Of a DNA stretch of 64,000 nucleotides, positions 51,351 to 60,831 are shown piece by piece; position 1 is the first letter of the stretch, and the number at the start of each line of letters is the position of its first letter. The notes below the pieces were generated by a model. The model searched no databases. It was not told where the DNA came from and was given only the letters and a program-made list of their open reading frames with translations. Both the position numbers and the translations under genes were made by a program. The DNA is from Fibrobacter sp. Lineage in GTDB: Bacteria > Fibrobacterota > Fibrobacteria > Fibrobacterales > Fibrobacteraceae. The stretch covers positions 18,629 through 82,628 of the forward strand of contig JAKSIG010000010.1 of NCBI GenBank assembly GCA_024398955.1, in the 5' to 3' direction.

Positions 51351-52916
51351 ATGAACGAAGAAATTTCTAAACGTCGCACTTTTGCAATCGTCAGCCATCC
51401 TGACGCTGGTAAGACTACTATTACAGAAAAGTTCCTGTGGTACGGCAACGTCATCCGCGAAGCGGGCCATGTCCGTGCCAAGTCCAACCGTAGCTACACG
51501 GTTTCCGACTGGATGAAGATCGAACAGCAGCGCGGTATTTCCGTTTCCAGCTCCGTGCTGAACTTCCCCTTCGAAGGTTGCATGTTCAACCTGGTGGATA
51601 CCCCGGGCCATCAGGACTTCTGCGAAGACACCTACCGCGCTCTGACTGCAGTGGACGCCGCCCTGGTGCTTATCGATAGCGTGAACGGTGTGGAAAAGCA
51701 GACCATCCGCCTTATGAATGTGTGCCGCATGCGCCACACTCCAATCATTACCTTCATTAACAAGATGGACCTTGATGGCCGTCATGTGCTGGACCTTCTG
51801 GACGAAATCGAAAACATCCTGAAGATCAAGGTGGCTCCCTTTACTCTGCCCATTGGCGTAGGTAAGCTCTTCAAGGGCGTGTACTCCATCGCCGACAACA
51901 CCTTCCATACCTTCAACAAGGAAGAAGGGGAGCAGCAGCTTATCCAGATGACTGGCCCCGACGATCCCCGCCTGGTGGAAATGTGTGGCGAAAACTGGGT
52001 GGAACAGTTCAAGGAAGAATACGAGATGGTCACTGGCGCCATGGACCCCTTCGACCACGAAAAGTTCCTGAAGGGGGAGATGTGCCCTGTGTTCTTTGGT
52101 TCTGCCGTGAACAACTTCGGTGTGCGCCAGTTGCTTAATGCCTTTGCAAATCTGGCCCCGCCGCCGCTGGTTCGAGATACCGACAAGCGCCCTGTGGACC
52201 CCGGTGAAGAACCTTTCAGTGCCTTCGTTTTCAAGATTCAGGCCAACATGGACCCTAAGCACCGCGACCGTACCGCATTCCTGCGCATCTGTTCCGGTAG
52301 CTTCACCCGTGGCGAAAAGGTTTTCCATGTGCGTACCGGCCGCGAAATCCGCCTGGCTGCACCGACCGCATTCCTTGCTAAAGATAAGGAAGTCATCGAT
52401 CACGCCTGGGCTGGTGACATCGTAGGTATTAACGACCCGGGCCTGTTCCGCATTGGCGATACCCTTACCGATGGCGAAAAGATGAACTACACCGGCATTC
52501 CCGACTTTGCTCCGGAACACTTCGCCCGCGTGACCTTGCTGAACCCGCTGAAGAGTAAGCAGATGGCCAAGGGCCTGGCAGAACTTTCTGAAGAAGGCGC
52601 AACCCAGCTGTACGAACCTATGAAGTCTGCCATTCCTGTGATCGGTGTGGTGGGCGAGCTGCAGTTCGACGTGCTGAAGTTCCGCCTCCAGAGCGAATAT
52701 GGCGCCGACGTGTCCCTTGACCGCGTTCCTGCCCACGGCATCCGCTGGGTCAACGGTCCCGAAAAGGATGTTGCCAAGTTCGCTGACGAATACGCCATGG
52801 ACTGCATGTTCGACAAGGAACGAAACTTGGTTTGCCTGTTCCCCAACGAATATCGCCTGAATTTGGCTATGAAGAATTATGAAAGCCTGACCTTCGCTGA
52901 AACTTCCCAGGGGTAG
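51351..52916 (+). CDS. prfC: Peptide chain release factor 3
   Basis: This 521-aa translational GTPase recycles RF1 and RF2 from the ribosome. The G motifs are G1 SHPDAGKTT, G2/switch I around QQRGISVSSSV, G3 NLVDTPGHQDF and G4 FINKMDLDGR. EDTYRALTAVDAALVLID and the C-terminal GELQFDVLKFRLQSEYGAD are RF3-specific. Length matches the family. No Shine-Dalgarno is clear before ATG 51351. Confidence 0.96.
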   Translation: MNEEISKRRTFAIVSHPDAGKTTITEKFLWYGNVIREAGHVRAKSNRSYTVSDWMKIEQQRGISVSSSVLNFPFEGCMFNLVDTPGHQDFCEDTYRALTAVDAALVLIDSVNGVEKQTIRLMNVCRMRHTPIITFINKMDLDGRHVLDLLDEIENILKIKVAPFTLPIGVGKLFKGVYSIADNTFHTFNKEEGEQQLIQMTGPDDPRLVEMCGENWVEQFKEEYEMVTGAMDPFDHEKFLKGEMCPVFFGSAVNNFGVRQLLNAFANLAPPPLVRDTDKRPVDPGEEPFSAFVFKIQANMDPKHRDRTAFLRICSGSFTRGEKVFHVRTGREIRLAAPTAFLAKDKEVIDHAWAGDIVGINDPGLFRIGDTLTDGEKMNYTGIPDFAPEHFARVTLLNPLKSKQMAKGLAELSEEGATQLYEPMKSAIPVIGVVGELQFDVLKFRLQSEYGADVSLDRVPAHGIRWVNGPEKDVAKFADEYAMDCMFDKERNLVCLFPNEYRLNLAMKNYESLTFAETSQG

Positions 52917-52961
52917 TTTTAGAAGGTCTGAACTTCATTTCTCTTTACAGAATTGAATTTT

Positions 52962-52993
52962 AAAAAGGATGCTGATTTGCCTCAGCATCCTTT
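52962..52993 (+). terminator. Terminator after prfC
   Basis: AAAGGATGCTGA pairs with TCAGCATCCTTT over a six-base loop. The T-run is short, so efficiency is uncertain. The following 188 bp up to the next gene hold no gene I can support. Confidence 0.65.
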
Positions 52994-53181
52994 CGCCTTT
53001 TGTGTAAATTTTTGTTTGTAAAATTATTTGTACAGTTAACACTTTTTATCCCAATTTCATCAAAAAAAAGACTTCAATTTCTGTTTGCTTCGCCAATAGG
53101 CTAGTGTCTATTATATATATTTCAACCATATATTGCGGGCAGACTGCGCCTGCTAGACTTTATTTAACTAAAAGGAAAAAA

Positions 53182-53913
53182 ATGAAACGTCTCTCTATTG
53201 CTGCTATGGCTCTTTGTGTAGCCGGTCTTGTTGCTTGCAACCAGGCTTCCGCTGGCGGTTCTATGAACCAGCAGGCTCGCATCGATCAACTCGAAAAGGA
53301 CTTCAACCAGGTTAAGGAAGAATTCGAAGTCCTGAAGTATGCCCTCGACAAGCGTGGCATTTCCATTGAACAGGCCAAGGCAGAAATGGAAGCCGACAAC
53401 AAGGTTTGGGACATCCCCGTTGAAGACAGCCCGGTATTTGGTGCTGAAAATCCGAAGCTCACCATTGTTGAATTTACCGAATTCCAGTGCCCGTACTGCT
53501 CTCGTATTGCTCCCACCATGCAGGAACTGAACAAGAAGTACCCCAACGAAATCAAGTTCGTTTACAAGCACTTCCCGCTGTCCTTCCATGCTAACGCACG
53601 TTCTGCAGCAGCAGCTTCTATTGCCGCTCATAAGCAGGGCAAGTTCTGGGAATTCCGTTATGCCCTGGCTCCGCATTCTCGTGAACTGGGTGACTCCATT
53701 TACGTTGAAGTGGCTAAGCAGGTTGGCTTGAATATTGAACAGTTCGAAAAGGACCGCGTTCTTGACGACGCTATGAATGCTCGAATCGACAAGGACTTCA
53801 ATCTGGGTGCTCAGGTTGGCGTTCAGGGAACCCCGAATTTCTACATCAACGGCAAGCGTCAGGATCGTTTCAGCGCCGAACTGGTCGAAAAGCTCCTGAA
53901 GGAAGCCAAGTAA
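53182..53913 (+). CDS. DsbA-like thioredoxin-fold lipoprotein
   Basis: This 243-aa protein has a lipoprotein signal peptide ending GLVACNQ, an N-terminal heptad-rich helix (IDQLEKDFNQVKEEFEVLKY, about residues 33-52), and a DsbA-family thioredoxin fold. The active site is FTEFQCPYCSRIAP, with CPYC rather than the CPHC of E. coli DsbA. The cis-Pro region VQGTPNFYINGKRQ is also present. It resembles Thioredoxin_4/DsbA-type oxidases and isomerases. The coiled coil suggests dimerisation, which often marks isomerases. AAAGG precedes ATG 53182; the longer frame from 53104 lacks a sensible signal. Confidence 0.87.
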   Translation: MKRLSIAAMALCVAGLVACNQASAGGSMNQQARIDQLEKDFNQVKEEFEVLKYALDKRGISIEQAKAEMEADNKVWDIPVEDSPVFGAENPKLTIVEFTEFQCPYCSRIAPTMQELNKKYPNEIKFVYKHFPLSFHANARSAAAASIAAHKQGKFWEFRYALAPHSRELGDSIYVEVAKQVGLNIEQFEKDRVLDDAMNARIDKDFNLGAQVGVQGTPNFYINGKRQDRFSAELVEKLLKEAK

Positions 53914-53930
53914 TCTTGGTTCAAACTGTG

Positions 53931-53961
53931 TACGCGAGTTTAGCTCGCGTATACTCTTTTT
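53931..53961 (+). terminator. Terminator after the DsbA-like gene
   Basis: TACGCGAG pairs with CTCGCGTA around a TTTAG loop, then TACTCTTTTT. Confidence 0.75.
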
Positions 53962-54033
53962 GAGTCTAAAAGTTTTAATTTCAAAGTTGAATTAAAAATC
54001 AAATCAAACAATCACAACAAAAGGATGCGACAT

Positions 54034-57000
54034 ATGATGAAGCGTACATTGACTGCTGCAACCATCGCCATGCTTGGCCTTGGTGTAACAGCAACAATGG
54101 CTCAGCCGAAAGCACCCCGCGTGGTTCCTTACAAGTTCTTTGACGATGCATATCGTCAGGGTGGCTTTGACTACGCATACGGTGGTAAGAGCAAGGGCAT
54201 TACTATTACTAAGGACGGCGGCTATAAGTCCAAGTCCGCATTGAATATTAAGCTGGACCCCAGCGAATATTCTGGTGCTTCTGTCTGCTTGTACAACGAA
54301 ACTTTCGACCTGAATAAGTTCATGCTCGATTCTCGAATCGAATTCATGGTCAAGGGTAAGAAGGGCGGCGAACAGATGAAGATCGGCCTTCTCGATGAAG
54401 AAGTTTCCGATGGTAAGAAGACTCAGGTCGTTCTCCCCATGAACAAGTACATCGAAGGTGGCGCAGTCACTACCGATTGGAAGAAGGTTTCTATTCCTCT
54501 CGTAGACTTCCCGGATCGTGGTCTCTACTGGGACAACACCCGTAAGTCTGAATTCCCTGCCCGTATCGACTGGGACAAGATTGCTGAAATCCGCTTCTCC
54601 ATCGACAAGAGCGGTGCTGGCGATTTCGAAGTCTGGGTTGACAATATCGAAATTGTCAAGGGCAACAAGAAGGCCAAGCCCAAGGCTAAGATTGTTTACT
54701 GGGACGAAAACAACGATGTTATCGACGGCCCGAAGAATGCCGAAAAGCTTGACGGTAAGGTTAAGCCCGTCGCTAACGGCGTGTTCTACTCTGATGGCCT
54801 GAAGGGCTTCAGCTACAGCTACGGTGGTCTCTCTGCTCAGCGTGAAGCTGACTCCAAGACTCCGGGTAACAAGAACGTTCTCGCTCTCTACATCGATAAC
54901 AACGACTGGTCCGGTGTGACCTACTCTCTGGGCGAAGGCAAGTACATTGACTTGTCCAAGGTCCGTAACAAGGGTGGTCTCTACTTCTGGATCAAGGGTA
55001 AGCTCGGTGGCGAAAAGGTATACGTTGGTATCCTGGACAACCAGGGCAACGATATCAAGAGCCAGACCAAGATTAGCCTCAACGACTGGATCGAAGGCTC
55101 CAAGGTCGGCACCGACTGGAAGCTTGTCAAGATTCCTCTGAAGAAGTTCGGCGACAAGGGTAAGGCTTGGGATGCTAACAAGCAGGCCGAAGTTGCTAAG
55201 GATATCCAGTGGAACAAGATCCAGGAAATCCGCTTCTCTGTTGGCAAGGGCGAAAACCAGGGCGAACCGGGTAAGCCGGCTCCTGTGACCATCTTCGTTG
55301 ACCAGATTACCTTCACCGAAACCATCGACTGGGTTGACCCGGATATCAAGTGGGACAACTGGAAGTCTAAGGCTCCGGACATGGTTATCTCCGACTTCGA
55401 AGGCAAGTTTGCTAAGGATAAGTGGGAACCGTCCTTCGGTCCGAAGTCCAAGGCTGAAATCGAAATGCCGTTCAAGTCTGCAAAGCTCGATGGCAACTCT
55501 CTCTTCATCAAGCACTTCGAAATGTCTGACTGGGTTGACTTCGTTCTCGACTTCACCAAGAATGGTGCTGCTCACGACGCTAAGGGTCGTGACTGGACCA
55601 ACCACTGGGGCATTATGTTCGACGTCTACTCTGAACGTGCATGGCAGTCCATCACCGTCCAGATCGGCGACGCTGGTAACGAACTCTTCGTTTCCAACAC
55701 TGGTGTACCTCGCGGTCGTTCCACTGTGATCGTTCCGTTCCGTACCTTCAGCAAGTTCCCGTACTACCAGCCGCCTACCGCTAAGGAAAACGGCGTGTTC
55801 GACCTGAAGGGTGTTGTTTCTCTCGACTTCAAGCCGGGTGGAGAAGGCTCTAACGGTTCCTTCGAAATCGACAACATCAAGTTGACCAACCAGAAGGAAG
55901 TCAAGCAGGCTGATCGTCCCGCAGTTGTTAAGGTTGACGTTAAGGGTACTTCCGAAGTTCTCAACCCGAACATCTCTGGTGGCCTCTTCGGCATCAACGC
56001 TGCCCTTTGGGATGGCGACATGCTCGACAACAAGAAGTTCAAGACCCAGACTTGGGAATATGCAAAGCGCATCAACCACGGCATTATCCGTTACCCGGGT
56101 GGTCTCCGTGCTGATGACGACCACTGGAAGGAAATCCTCGACAACCACGACTGGATGGTCGATACCGACGAATTCCTCGAATGGTTGAAGAAGACTGGTT
56201 CCAATGCTATGTTCACCGTCAACTTCGGTTCCGGTACTGAACAGGAAGCTGCCGCATGGGTTAAGCATACCAACATCGACAAGAAGGCCGGCATCCTGTA
56301 CTGGGAAGTGGGTAACGAAGTCTATGGTAACTGGCATCCGTACTACGAAAAGTATGGTAAGGACGGCGGTACCATCTATGGTAAGCGCGCTCGTAAGTTC
56401 ATCGAAGCCATGAAGAAGGTTGACCCGACCATTAAGGTTGCTGTGCTCGGCGTTCTCGATGGCGCTTGGAACGACAACGTTCTTAAGGAAACTGCTGACA
56501 TTGCTGATGGTATCATTGTCCATCACTATCCGCAGCACTTCGGTGAAGAAAATGACTTCGCAATGCTTTCTGCTCCGCAGGACCTGACCCCGATCTACAG
56601 CCGTCTGCACAAGACTGTTGACAAGTGGTCTAAGGGTAAGGACAAGAAGCTGGAACTCTGGCTCACCGAATGGAACTCCGTTGACTTCAACCCGGGTCCG
56701 CAGACCATCGCTCTCGAAAACGGTCTGTTCGTTGCTGACTACCTCGGTATGCTTGCAACTGAAAATGTTGACAATGCTCAGTACTGGGATATCCACAACG
56801 ACATCACTCCGGAAGGCGGTGACTACGGTTACCTGACTCGTTCTGCAGAAGAATGCATGAACTGCCCGCGTCCCAGCTACTGGGCATTCCAGATGGCTTC
56901 TGACGCTCTCCGCGGCAAGCTTCTGAAGACCGAAATCAAGGGTGATAAGGAATCCCTCATCACTACTTACTACACTGAAAACGGTGGTAAGAAGTCCCTG

Positions 57001-57216
57001 TTGGTCGTCAACAAGAGCCCCTACAGCGATTACGAACTGAAGCTGGATATCCCTGGCTTCAAGGGTAAGGCTAAGATGCAGGTTCTTGACAAGTCTTCTG
57101 AAAAGCTGAAAGAAGGCTGGGCTAACGATCCTTCCAAGAAGGCAAAGGATGTTGACGTTTCCAAGCCGGTTAAGGTTGGCAAGCGTACCATCACCTTGTT
57201 CACTATTGGCAAGTAA
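54034..57216 (+). CDS. Secreted cellulase with CBM11-like domains and GH51-type catalytic domain (Cel51A/EGF-like)
   Basis: This 1060-aa protein has a signal peptide (LTAATIAMLGLGVTATMA). Three related carbohydrate-binding-like regions of about 170 residues follow; the first two share FSYSYGG/FDYAYGGKSKG, KVSIPLVDFPDRGL/KIPLKKFGDKGKAWD and EIRFSIDKSGAG/EIRFSVGKGENQ, resembling CBM11. The catalytic part (about 640 on) has YWEVGNEVYGNWH with the acid/base Glu and LWLTEWNSVDF with the nucleophile Glu, a clan GH-A pattern that fits GH51 (GH44 is the main alternative). Size is close to the 118-kDa endoglucanase F of F. succinogenes. AAAAGG supports ATG 54034 over ATG 54025. Codon use is strongly biased (CTC, GGT, GCT, TCT), suggesting high expression. 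Confidence 0.85.
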   Translation: MMKRTLTAATIAMLGLGVTATMAQPKAPRVVPYKFFDDAYRQGGFDYAYGGKSKGITITKDGGYKSKSALNIKLDPSEYSGASVCLYNETFDLNKFMLDSRIEFMVKGKKGGEQMKIGLLDEEVSDGKKTQVVLPMNKYIEGGAVTTDWKKVSIPLVDFPDRGLYWDNTRKSEFPARIDWDKIAEIRFSIDKSGAGDFEVWVDNIEIVKGNKKAKPKAKIVYWDENNDVIDGPKNAEKLDGKVKPVANGVFYSDGLKGFSYSYGGLSAQREADSKTPGNKNVLALYIDNNDWSGVTYSLGEGKYIDLSKVRNKGGLYFWIKGKLGGEKVYVGILDNQGNDIKSQTKISLNDWIEGSKVGTDWKLVKIPLKKFGDKGKAWDANKQAEVAKDIQWNKIQEIRFSVGKGENQGEPGKPAPVTIFVDQITFTETIDWVDPDIKWDNWKSKAPDMVISDFEGKFAKDKWEPSFGPKSKAEIEMPFKSAKLDGNSLFIKHFEMSDWVDFVLDFTKNGAAHDAKGRDWTNHWGIMFDVYSERAWQSITVQIGDAGNELFVSNTGVPRGRSTVIVPFRTFSKFPYYQPPTAKENGVFDLKGVVSLDFKPGGEGSNGSFEIDNIKLTNQKEVKQADRPAVVKVDVKGTSEVLNPNISGGLFGINAALWDGDMLDNKKFKTQTWEYAKRINHGIIRYPGGLRADDDHWKEILDNHDWMVDTDEFLEWLKKTGSNAMFTVNFGSGTEQEAAAWVKHTNIDKKAGILYWEVGNEVYGNWHPYYEKYGKDGGTIYGKRARKFIEAMKKVDPTIKVAVLGVLDGAWNDNVLKETADIADGIIVHHYPQHFGEENDFAMLSAPQDLTPIYSRLHKTVDKWSKGKDKKLELWLTEWNSVDFNPGPQTIALENGLFVADYLGMLATENVDNAQYWDIHNDITPEGGDYGYLTRSAEECMNCPRPSYWAFQMASDALRGKLLKTEIKGDKESLITTYYTENGGKKSLLVVNKSPYSDYELKLDIPGFKGKAKMQVLDKSSEKLKEGWANDPSKKAKDVDVSKPVKVGKRTITLFTIGK

Positions 57217-57260
57217 TTGGCCGTTATGCCGGGCTAGAACCGGCATCTGCTAAAGCTTAA

Positions 57261-57294
57261 AGAATCCCTCGCAGAAATGCGGGGGATTCTTTTT
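57261..57294 (+). terminator. Terminator, repeated form (copy B)
   Basis: Same hairpin as at 32438-32472 (AATCCCTCGCA-GAAA-TGCGGGGGATT), here with TCTTTTT after it. It ends the cellulase transcript. Confidence 0.85.
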
Positions 57295-57359
57295 GATATA
57301 AAAGACTGCGGGGTTAAAATGCTGTCTTTATAGAGAATGAAGAACTATAATGAGAATGC

Positions 57360-57390
57360 AAAAAGACCTCACGTTTTGTGAGGCCTTTTT
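57360..57390. terminator. Bidirectional terminator between the cellulase gene and glgB
   Basis: AAAAAGACCTCAC pairs with GTGAGGCCTTTTT around GTTTT. A-runs and T-runs on both sides let it serve the convergent glgB as well. A direct repeat (ACAGAACAACGAACGGTTT near 57411, ACAGAACAGCGAACGGTTT near 57477) follows before the glgB stop codon. Confidence 0.8.
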
Positions 57391-57495
57391 AATTGCATCG
57401 TATTCTATACAGAACAACGAACGGTTTCCGACACTTCCTATTGCGAAGTATAGTGAGCGGAGCCGTACGTTCTATTTACAGAACAGCGAACGGTT

Positions 57496-59712
57496 TTATT
57501 TCTCCAGCTTGAAGAACACGGCACCCAGGGGCGGGACCTGTACGTTCAGGCTCTGAGCGCGGTTCTGCCAGGGAATGTCTTGTGTCCAGACTTCGCCGAA
57601 GTTTCCTACGTTGGAGCCGCCGTAAACGCTTGCGTCGGTATTGAAGATTTCCTTCCACTTGCCCTTGGTGGGGGCGCCCAGGCGGTAGTCGTTGCGGACC
57701 ACCGGAGTGAAGTTGAATACGCAGAGGATTTCGTTGCCGTGGTCATCCTTACGGACAAAGCTTACGATGGAGTTGTCGGCGTCATCGCACCAGATCCATT
57801 CGAAACCGGTATGGTAATGGTCAATTTCCCAGAAGGGGGCGTTGTCCTTGTAGATGTGGTTCAAGTCCTTCATCATGGCGAGGATCTTGCCGTGGCTATC
57901 CCAGCTGACCAGGTGCCAGTCCAGGGAGCGCTTTTCGCACCATTCACGGAACTGACCGAATTCGTTGCCCATGAAGTTCAGCTTCTTGCCCGGATGTGCG
58001 TACTGGAAGGCGTAGGTCAAACGGAGGTTTGCAAACTTCTGCCAGTTGTCGCCAGGCATCTTGCCCAGCATGGAGCCCTTGCCGTGAACAACTTCGTCGT
58101 GGCTGAACACCTGGATGAAGTTTTCGGAGTAGGCGTACACCATGCTGAAGGTGAGGCTGTTGTGGTGATACTTACGATGGATGGGCTCGTGCTGGATGTA
58201 GCTGAGGAAGTCGTTCATCCAACCCATGTTCCACTTGTAGTGGAAGCCCAGGCCGCCCTGTTCCGGCGGACGGGTGATGCTGGGGAAGCTGGTGGATTCT
58301 TCTGCAATGAGGATTGCGTGGGGAGCCAGGCGGCCCATCACAGAATTCAGGTGCTTCAGGAATTCAAGAGTGTCGTAGTTGATGTTTCCGCCGTCCTTGT
58401 TGGGAACCCATTCGCCGGGGCCCTTACCGTAGTCAAGGTACAGCATACTTGCAACGGCGTCTACGCGCAGGCCGTCGCAGTGGAATTCCTTGAGCCAGTA
58501 CATTGCGTTTGCAATGAGGAAGTTCTTGACTTCGTTACGGCCCAGGTTAAAGATGTAGGTGCCCCAGTGGGGGTGTTCGCCCTGGCGGGGGTCTGCGTGT
58601 TCATAGCAGGCGGTGCCGTCGAAGCGGCCAAGGGCGTGGGCGTCCTTGGGGAAGTGTGCGGGAACCCAGTCGATGATCACGCCGATTTCGTTCTGGTGGC
58701 AAAGGTCCACGAACTTGCGGAACTGGTCGGGAGTGCCGTAGCGGCTGGTGGGGGAGTAGTAACCGGTAACCTGGTAACCCCAGGATTCATCCAGCGGGTG
58801 TTCTGCCAGGGGCAGGAATTCCACGTGGGTGTAGCCCATTTCCTTCAGGTAAGGAATGAGGGTTTCGGCCAGCTCTTCCCAGTTCAAGAAACGGTCCGGA
58901 TCTGCGGGGTCGCGACGCCAGGAGCCGGCGTGGACTTCGTAGATGTTCATGGGGCTGCCAAACACCTTGGTTGCGGTGTGGGTCCACATGTACAGGTCGT
59001 CGCCCCATTCGTAGCCATCCAGATGGGTGGTGATGGAGGCTGTTGCCGGGCGCACTTCAGAAAGCTTTGCCAGCGGGTCCACCTTCACGTGGAGGTTGCC
59101 GTCGGCGCCGTGGATTTCGAAGCGGTAAAGTTCGCCTTCGCCCAGGTTGGGGATAAAGATTTCCCAAATGCCGCTGGAGCCAAGCATACGCATCTGGTGG
59201 CGGCGGCCGTCCCAGGAGTTGAAGCTACCGATGACGGAAACGGCCTGTGCGTTGGGGGCCCAGACGGCGAAGTGGATGCCCTTGAAGCCCTGGTGTTCCA
59301 CCAGGTTGGCGCCCAGCTTGCGGTAAAGTTCGTAATGGGTGCCGCTGGCAATCAGGTGACGGTCAAAGTCGGAAAGCACCGGCAGGAATGCATAGGGGTC
59401 GGTAACGGTGTATTCGTTGCCATCGCCCTGACGGATATTCAGGTTGTAGAAGAAAGGCTCGTAGTCCTTGTCGAGAATAGCTTCGAAGAAACCGGTGTCG
59501 CCAATCTTAACAAAGTCAAATTCAAATTCACCGTCGCAGGATTCACCTGTGATGTAGGAAGCCTGGGGCTGGTAGGTACGGATAACGGTCTTTACGCCCT
59601 TGTCCGTGTTCAGCGGATGAATGCCTAGGATCGAAAACGGATCCTTGGTGCCGAAATTCCAAATAGCCTGCATGTCTTCCGACGTCAAACTGGTAAAATC
59701 ATTCCATTCCAT
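57496..59712 (-). CDS. glgB: 1,4-alpha-glucan branching enzyme
   Basis: This 738-aa GH13 enzyme makes the alpha-1,6 branches of glycogen, the main storage polymer of fibrobacters. It has an N-terminal CBM48-like region (HFAVWAPNAQAVSVIGSFNSW), then the catalytic barrel with GVIIDWVPAHFPKD, DGLRVDAVASMLYLDYG (nucleophile Asp), LIAEESTSFP (acid/base Glu) and FSHDEVVHGKGSM (transition-state Asp). The open frame extends to 59745, but AGGAG 7 bases upstream marks ATG 59712. It stands alone, convergent with the cellulase gene, with no glgA or glgC nearby. Confidence 0.96.
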   Translation of the reverse strand: MEWNDFTSLTSEDMQAIWNFGTKDPFSILGIHPLNTDKGVKTVIRTYQPQASYITGESCDGEFEFDFVKIGDTGFFEAILDKDYEPFFYNLNIRQGDGNEYTVTDPYAFLPVLSDFDRHLIASGTHYELYRKLGANLVEHQGFKGIHFAVWAPNAQAVSVIGSFNSWDGRRHQMRMLGSSGIWEIFIPNLGEGELYRFEIHGADGNLHVKVDPLAKLSEVRPATASITTHLDGYEWGDDLYMWTHTATKVFGSPMNIYEVHAGSWRRDPADPDRFLNWEELAETLIPYLKEMGYTHVEFLPLAEHPLDESWGYQVTGYYSPTSRYGTPDQFRKFVDLCHQNEIGVIIDWVPAHFPKDAHALGRFDGTACYEHADPRQGEHPHWGTYIFNLGRNEVKNFLIANAMYWLKEFHCDGLRVDAVASMLYLDYGKGPGEWVPNKDGGNINYDTLEFLKHLNSVMGRLAPHAILIAEESTSFPSITRPPEQGGLGFHYKWNMGWMNDFLSYIQHEPIHRKYHHNSLTFSMVYAYSENFIQVFSHDEVVHGKGSMLGKMPGDNWQKFANLRLTYAFQYAHPGKKLNFMGNEFGQFREWCEKRSLDWHLVSWDSHGKILAMMKDLNHIYKDNAPFWEIDHYHTGFEWIWCDDADNSIVSFVRKDDHGNEILCVFNFTPVVRNDYRLGAPTKGKWKEIFNTDASVYGGSNVGNFGEVWTQDIPWQNRAQSLNVQVPPLGAVFFKLEK

Positions 59713-59849
59713 AATAATACTCCTGGGCGAAACTCGGTCTACCAAATAGGCTGGTTTTACCCATATATTCTTTTGTAAATATAAGTAAAACTATTTTTTT
59801 GTGCGAAAAATTCTAAAAAAATAAATCAAAAAAATGACTCTTTGTCATT

Positions 59850-59906
59850 TGCCTCGTACCTGGAACCTGGAGCCTGGAGCCTTGATCCTGGCGCCTCGAA
59901 CCTGAC
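59850..59906. repeat. CCTGGA-type degenerate short repeat
   Basis: About seven degenerate hexamer-type units (CCTCGTACCTGGAACCTGGA, then GCCTGGAGCCTTGATCCTGG, then CGCCTCGAACCTGA) fill the end of the spacer between glgB and the kinase gene. They could be a simple-sequence expansion. Confidence 0.6.
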
Positions 59907-59929
59907 CTTAATTACTATCTTTTTTTTGT

Positions 59930-60763
59930 ATGAATAAGCGTGTTTTGACTATCCAGGATATTTCCTGCTTTGGCCAGTGTTCTTCTACGGTGGCATTGCC
60001 TATTGTTTCCGCTTGCGGTATCGAATGTGCTGTACTTCCGTCGGCTGTGCTCTCCACCCATACAGGCCGTTTTAAGGGTTATACTTTTAGGGATTTGACC
60101 GACGACCTGTTGCCGATCCGTGATCATTGGGTAAAGGAAGGAATCAAGTTCGATGCCTTCTATACAGGCTATCTTGGAAGCGTTCGCCAGGTGGATATTG
60201 TCCGTGAGATTATGGCAACCACCGGCAATGAAGGCGCGCTCCGTATTATTGATCCGGTTCTCGCAGATGCGGGTAAGCTTTATGCCGGTTTCGACCTGAA
60301 TTTCGTGGAAGCCATGAAGCGCCTCTGTGGTGAGGCCGATGTCCTTTTGCCCAATATTTCCGAGGCTAGCTACCTGACCGGTTTGCCCTATACCGAAGAA
60401 TACGACCGTGCCTATATTGCAGAACTGTGCAAGCGTTTGTGCGCCCTGGGAACCAAGTGCGTCGTCATGACTGGCATTGGATTCCGCGACGGCTATACCG
60501 GTATCGCCGTCTACGAAAATGGCGAACTGAATCATTACGAACACAAGAAAGTTTCCATGTGGTGCCACGGGACGGGCGATATCTATGCATCTGCCATCAC
60601 TGGCTGCCTAATGAGAGGGAAGACCATCATGGAAGCCGTAAAGATTGCAGCCGACTTCACCTTGAAGGCCATCGAAAATACAGTAGACGTCGCCGACGAG
60701 CATTGGTATGGCGTTCGATTTGAAACCGCCCTGCCCACGCTGGTAAATTCCTTGTCTGAGTAG
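59930..60763 (+). CDS. Pyridoxal/pyridoxamine kinase (PdxY/PdxK-like)
   Basis: This 277-aa PfkB-like kinase phosphorylates pyridoxal, pyridoxamine or pyridoxine for cofactor salvage. Motifs: TIQDISCFGQCSSTVALPIV at the N-terminus, VLSTHTGRFKGYTFRDLT, IDPVLADAGKLY, ADVLLPNISEASYLTG, and the ATP-binding site WCHGTGDIYASAITGCL with the catalytic Asp. Length and order match vitamin B6 kinases. Confidence 0.88.
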   Translation: MNKRVLTIQDISCFGQCSSTVALPIVSACGIECAVLPSAVLSTHTGRFKGYTFRDLTDDLLPIRDHWVKEGIKFDAFYTGYLGSVRQVDIVREIMATTGNEGALRIIDPVLADAGKLYAGFDLNFVEAMKRLCGEADVLLPNISEASYLTGLPYTEEYDRAYIAELCKRLCALGTKCVVMTGIGFRDGYTGIAVYENGELNHYEHKKVSMWCHGTGDIYASAITGCLMRGKTIMEAVKIAADFTLKAIENTVDVADEHWYGVRFETALPTLVNSLSE

Positions 60764-60773
60764 AGGCGTACGC

Positions 60774-60816
60774 TGTCATTGCGAGGAGCGTAGCGACGTG
60801 GCAATCGAAGCTGAGT
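60774..60816. repeat. GTCATTGCGAGGAGCG-type dispersed repeat
   Basis: The sequence GTCATTGCGAGGAGCGTAGC (60777-60796), followed by GACGTGGCAATCGAAG, is another member of the dispersed repeat class seen at 1723-1807. ATTGC and GCAAT form the ends of a hairpin with GAGCGTAGC near the middle. Confidence 0.7.
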
Positions 60817-60831
60817 CAAAATGAGGTTGAT

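Noticed and set aside
51249..52736. 495-codon open frame antisense to prfC
   Set aside because: Shadow of a certain housekeeping gene; no signal, domain or start site.
54004..57246. 1080-codon open frame antisense to the cellulase gene
   Set aside because: It mirrors the sense gene exactly, has no ribosome-binding site or recognisable domain, and arises from the strong codon bias of the sense strand.
57580..59628. 682-codon open frame antisense to glgB
   Set aside because: The sense strand encodes a complete branching enzyme with all catalytic residues; the antisense translation has no family motifs.
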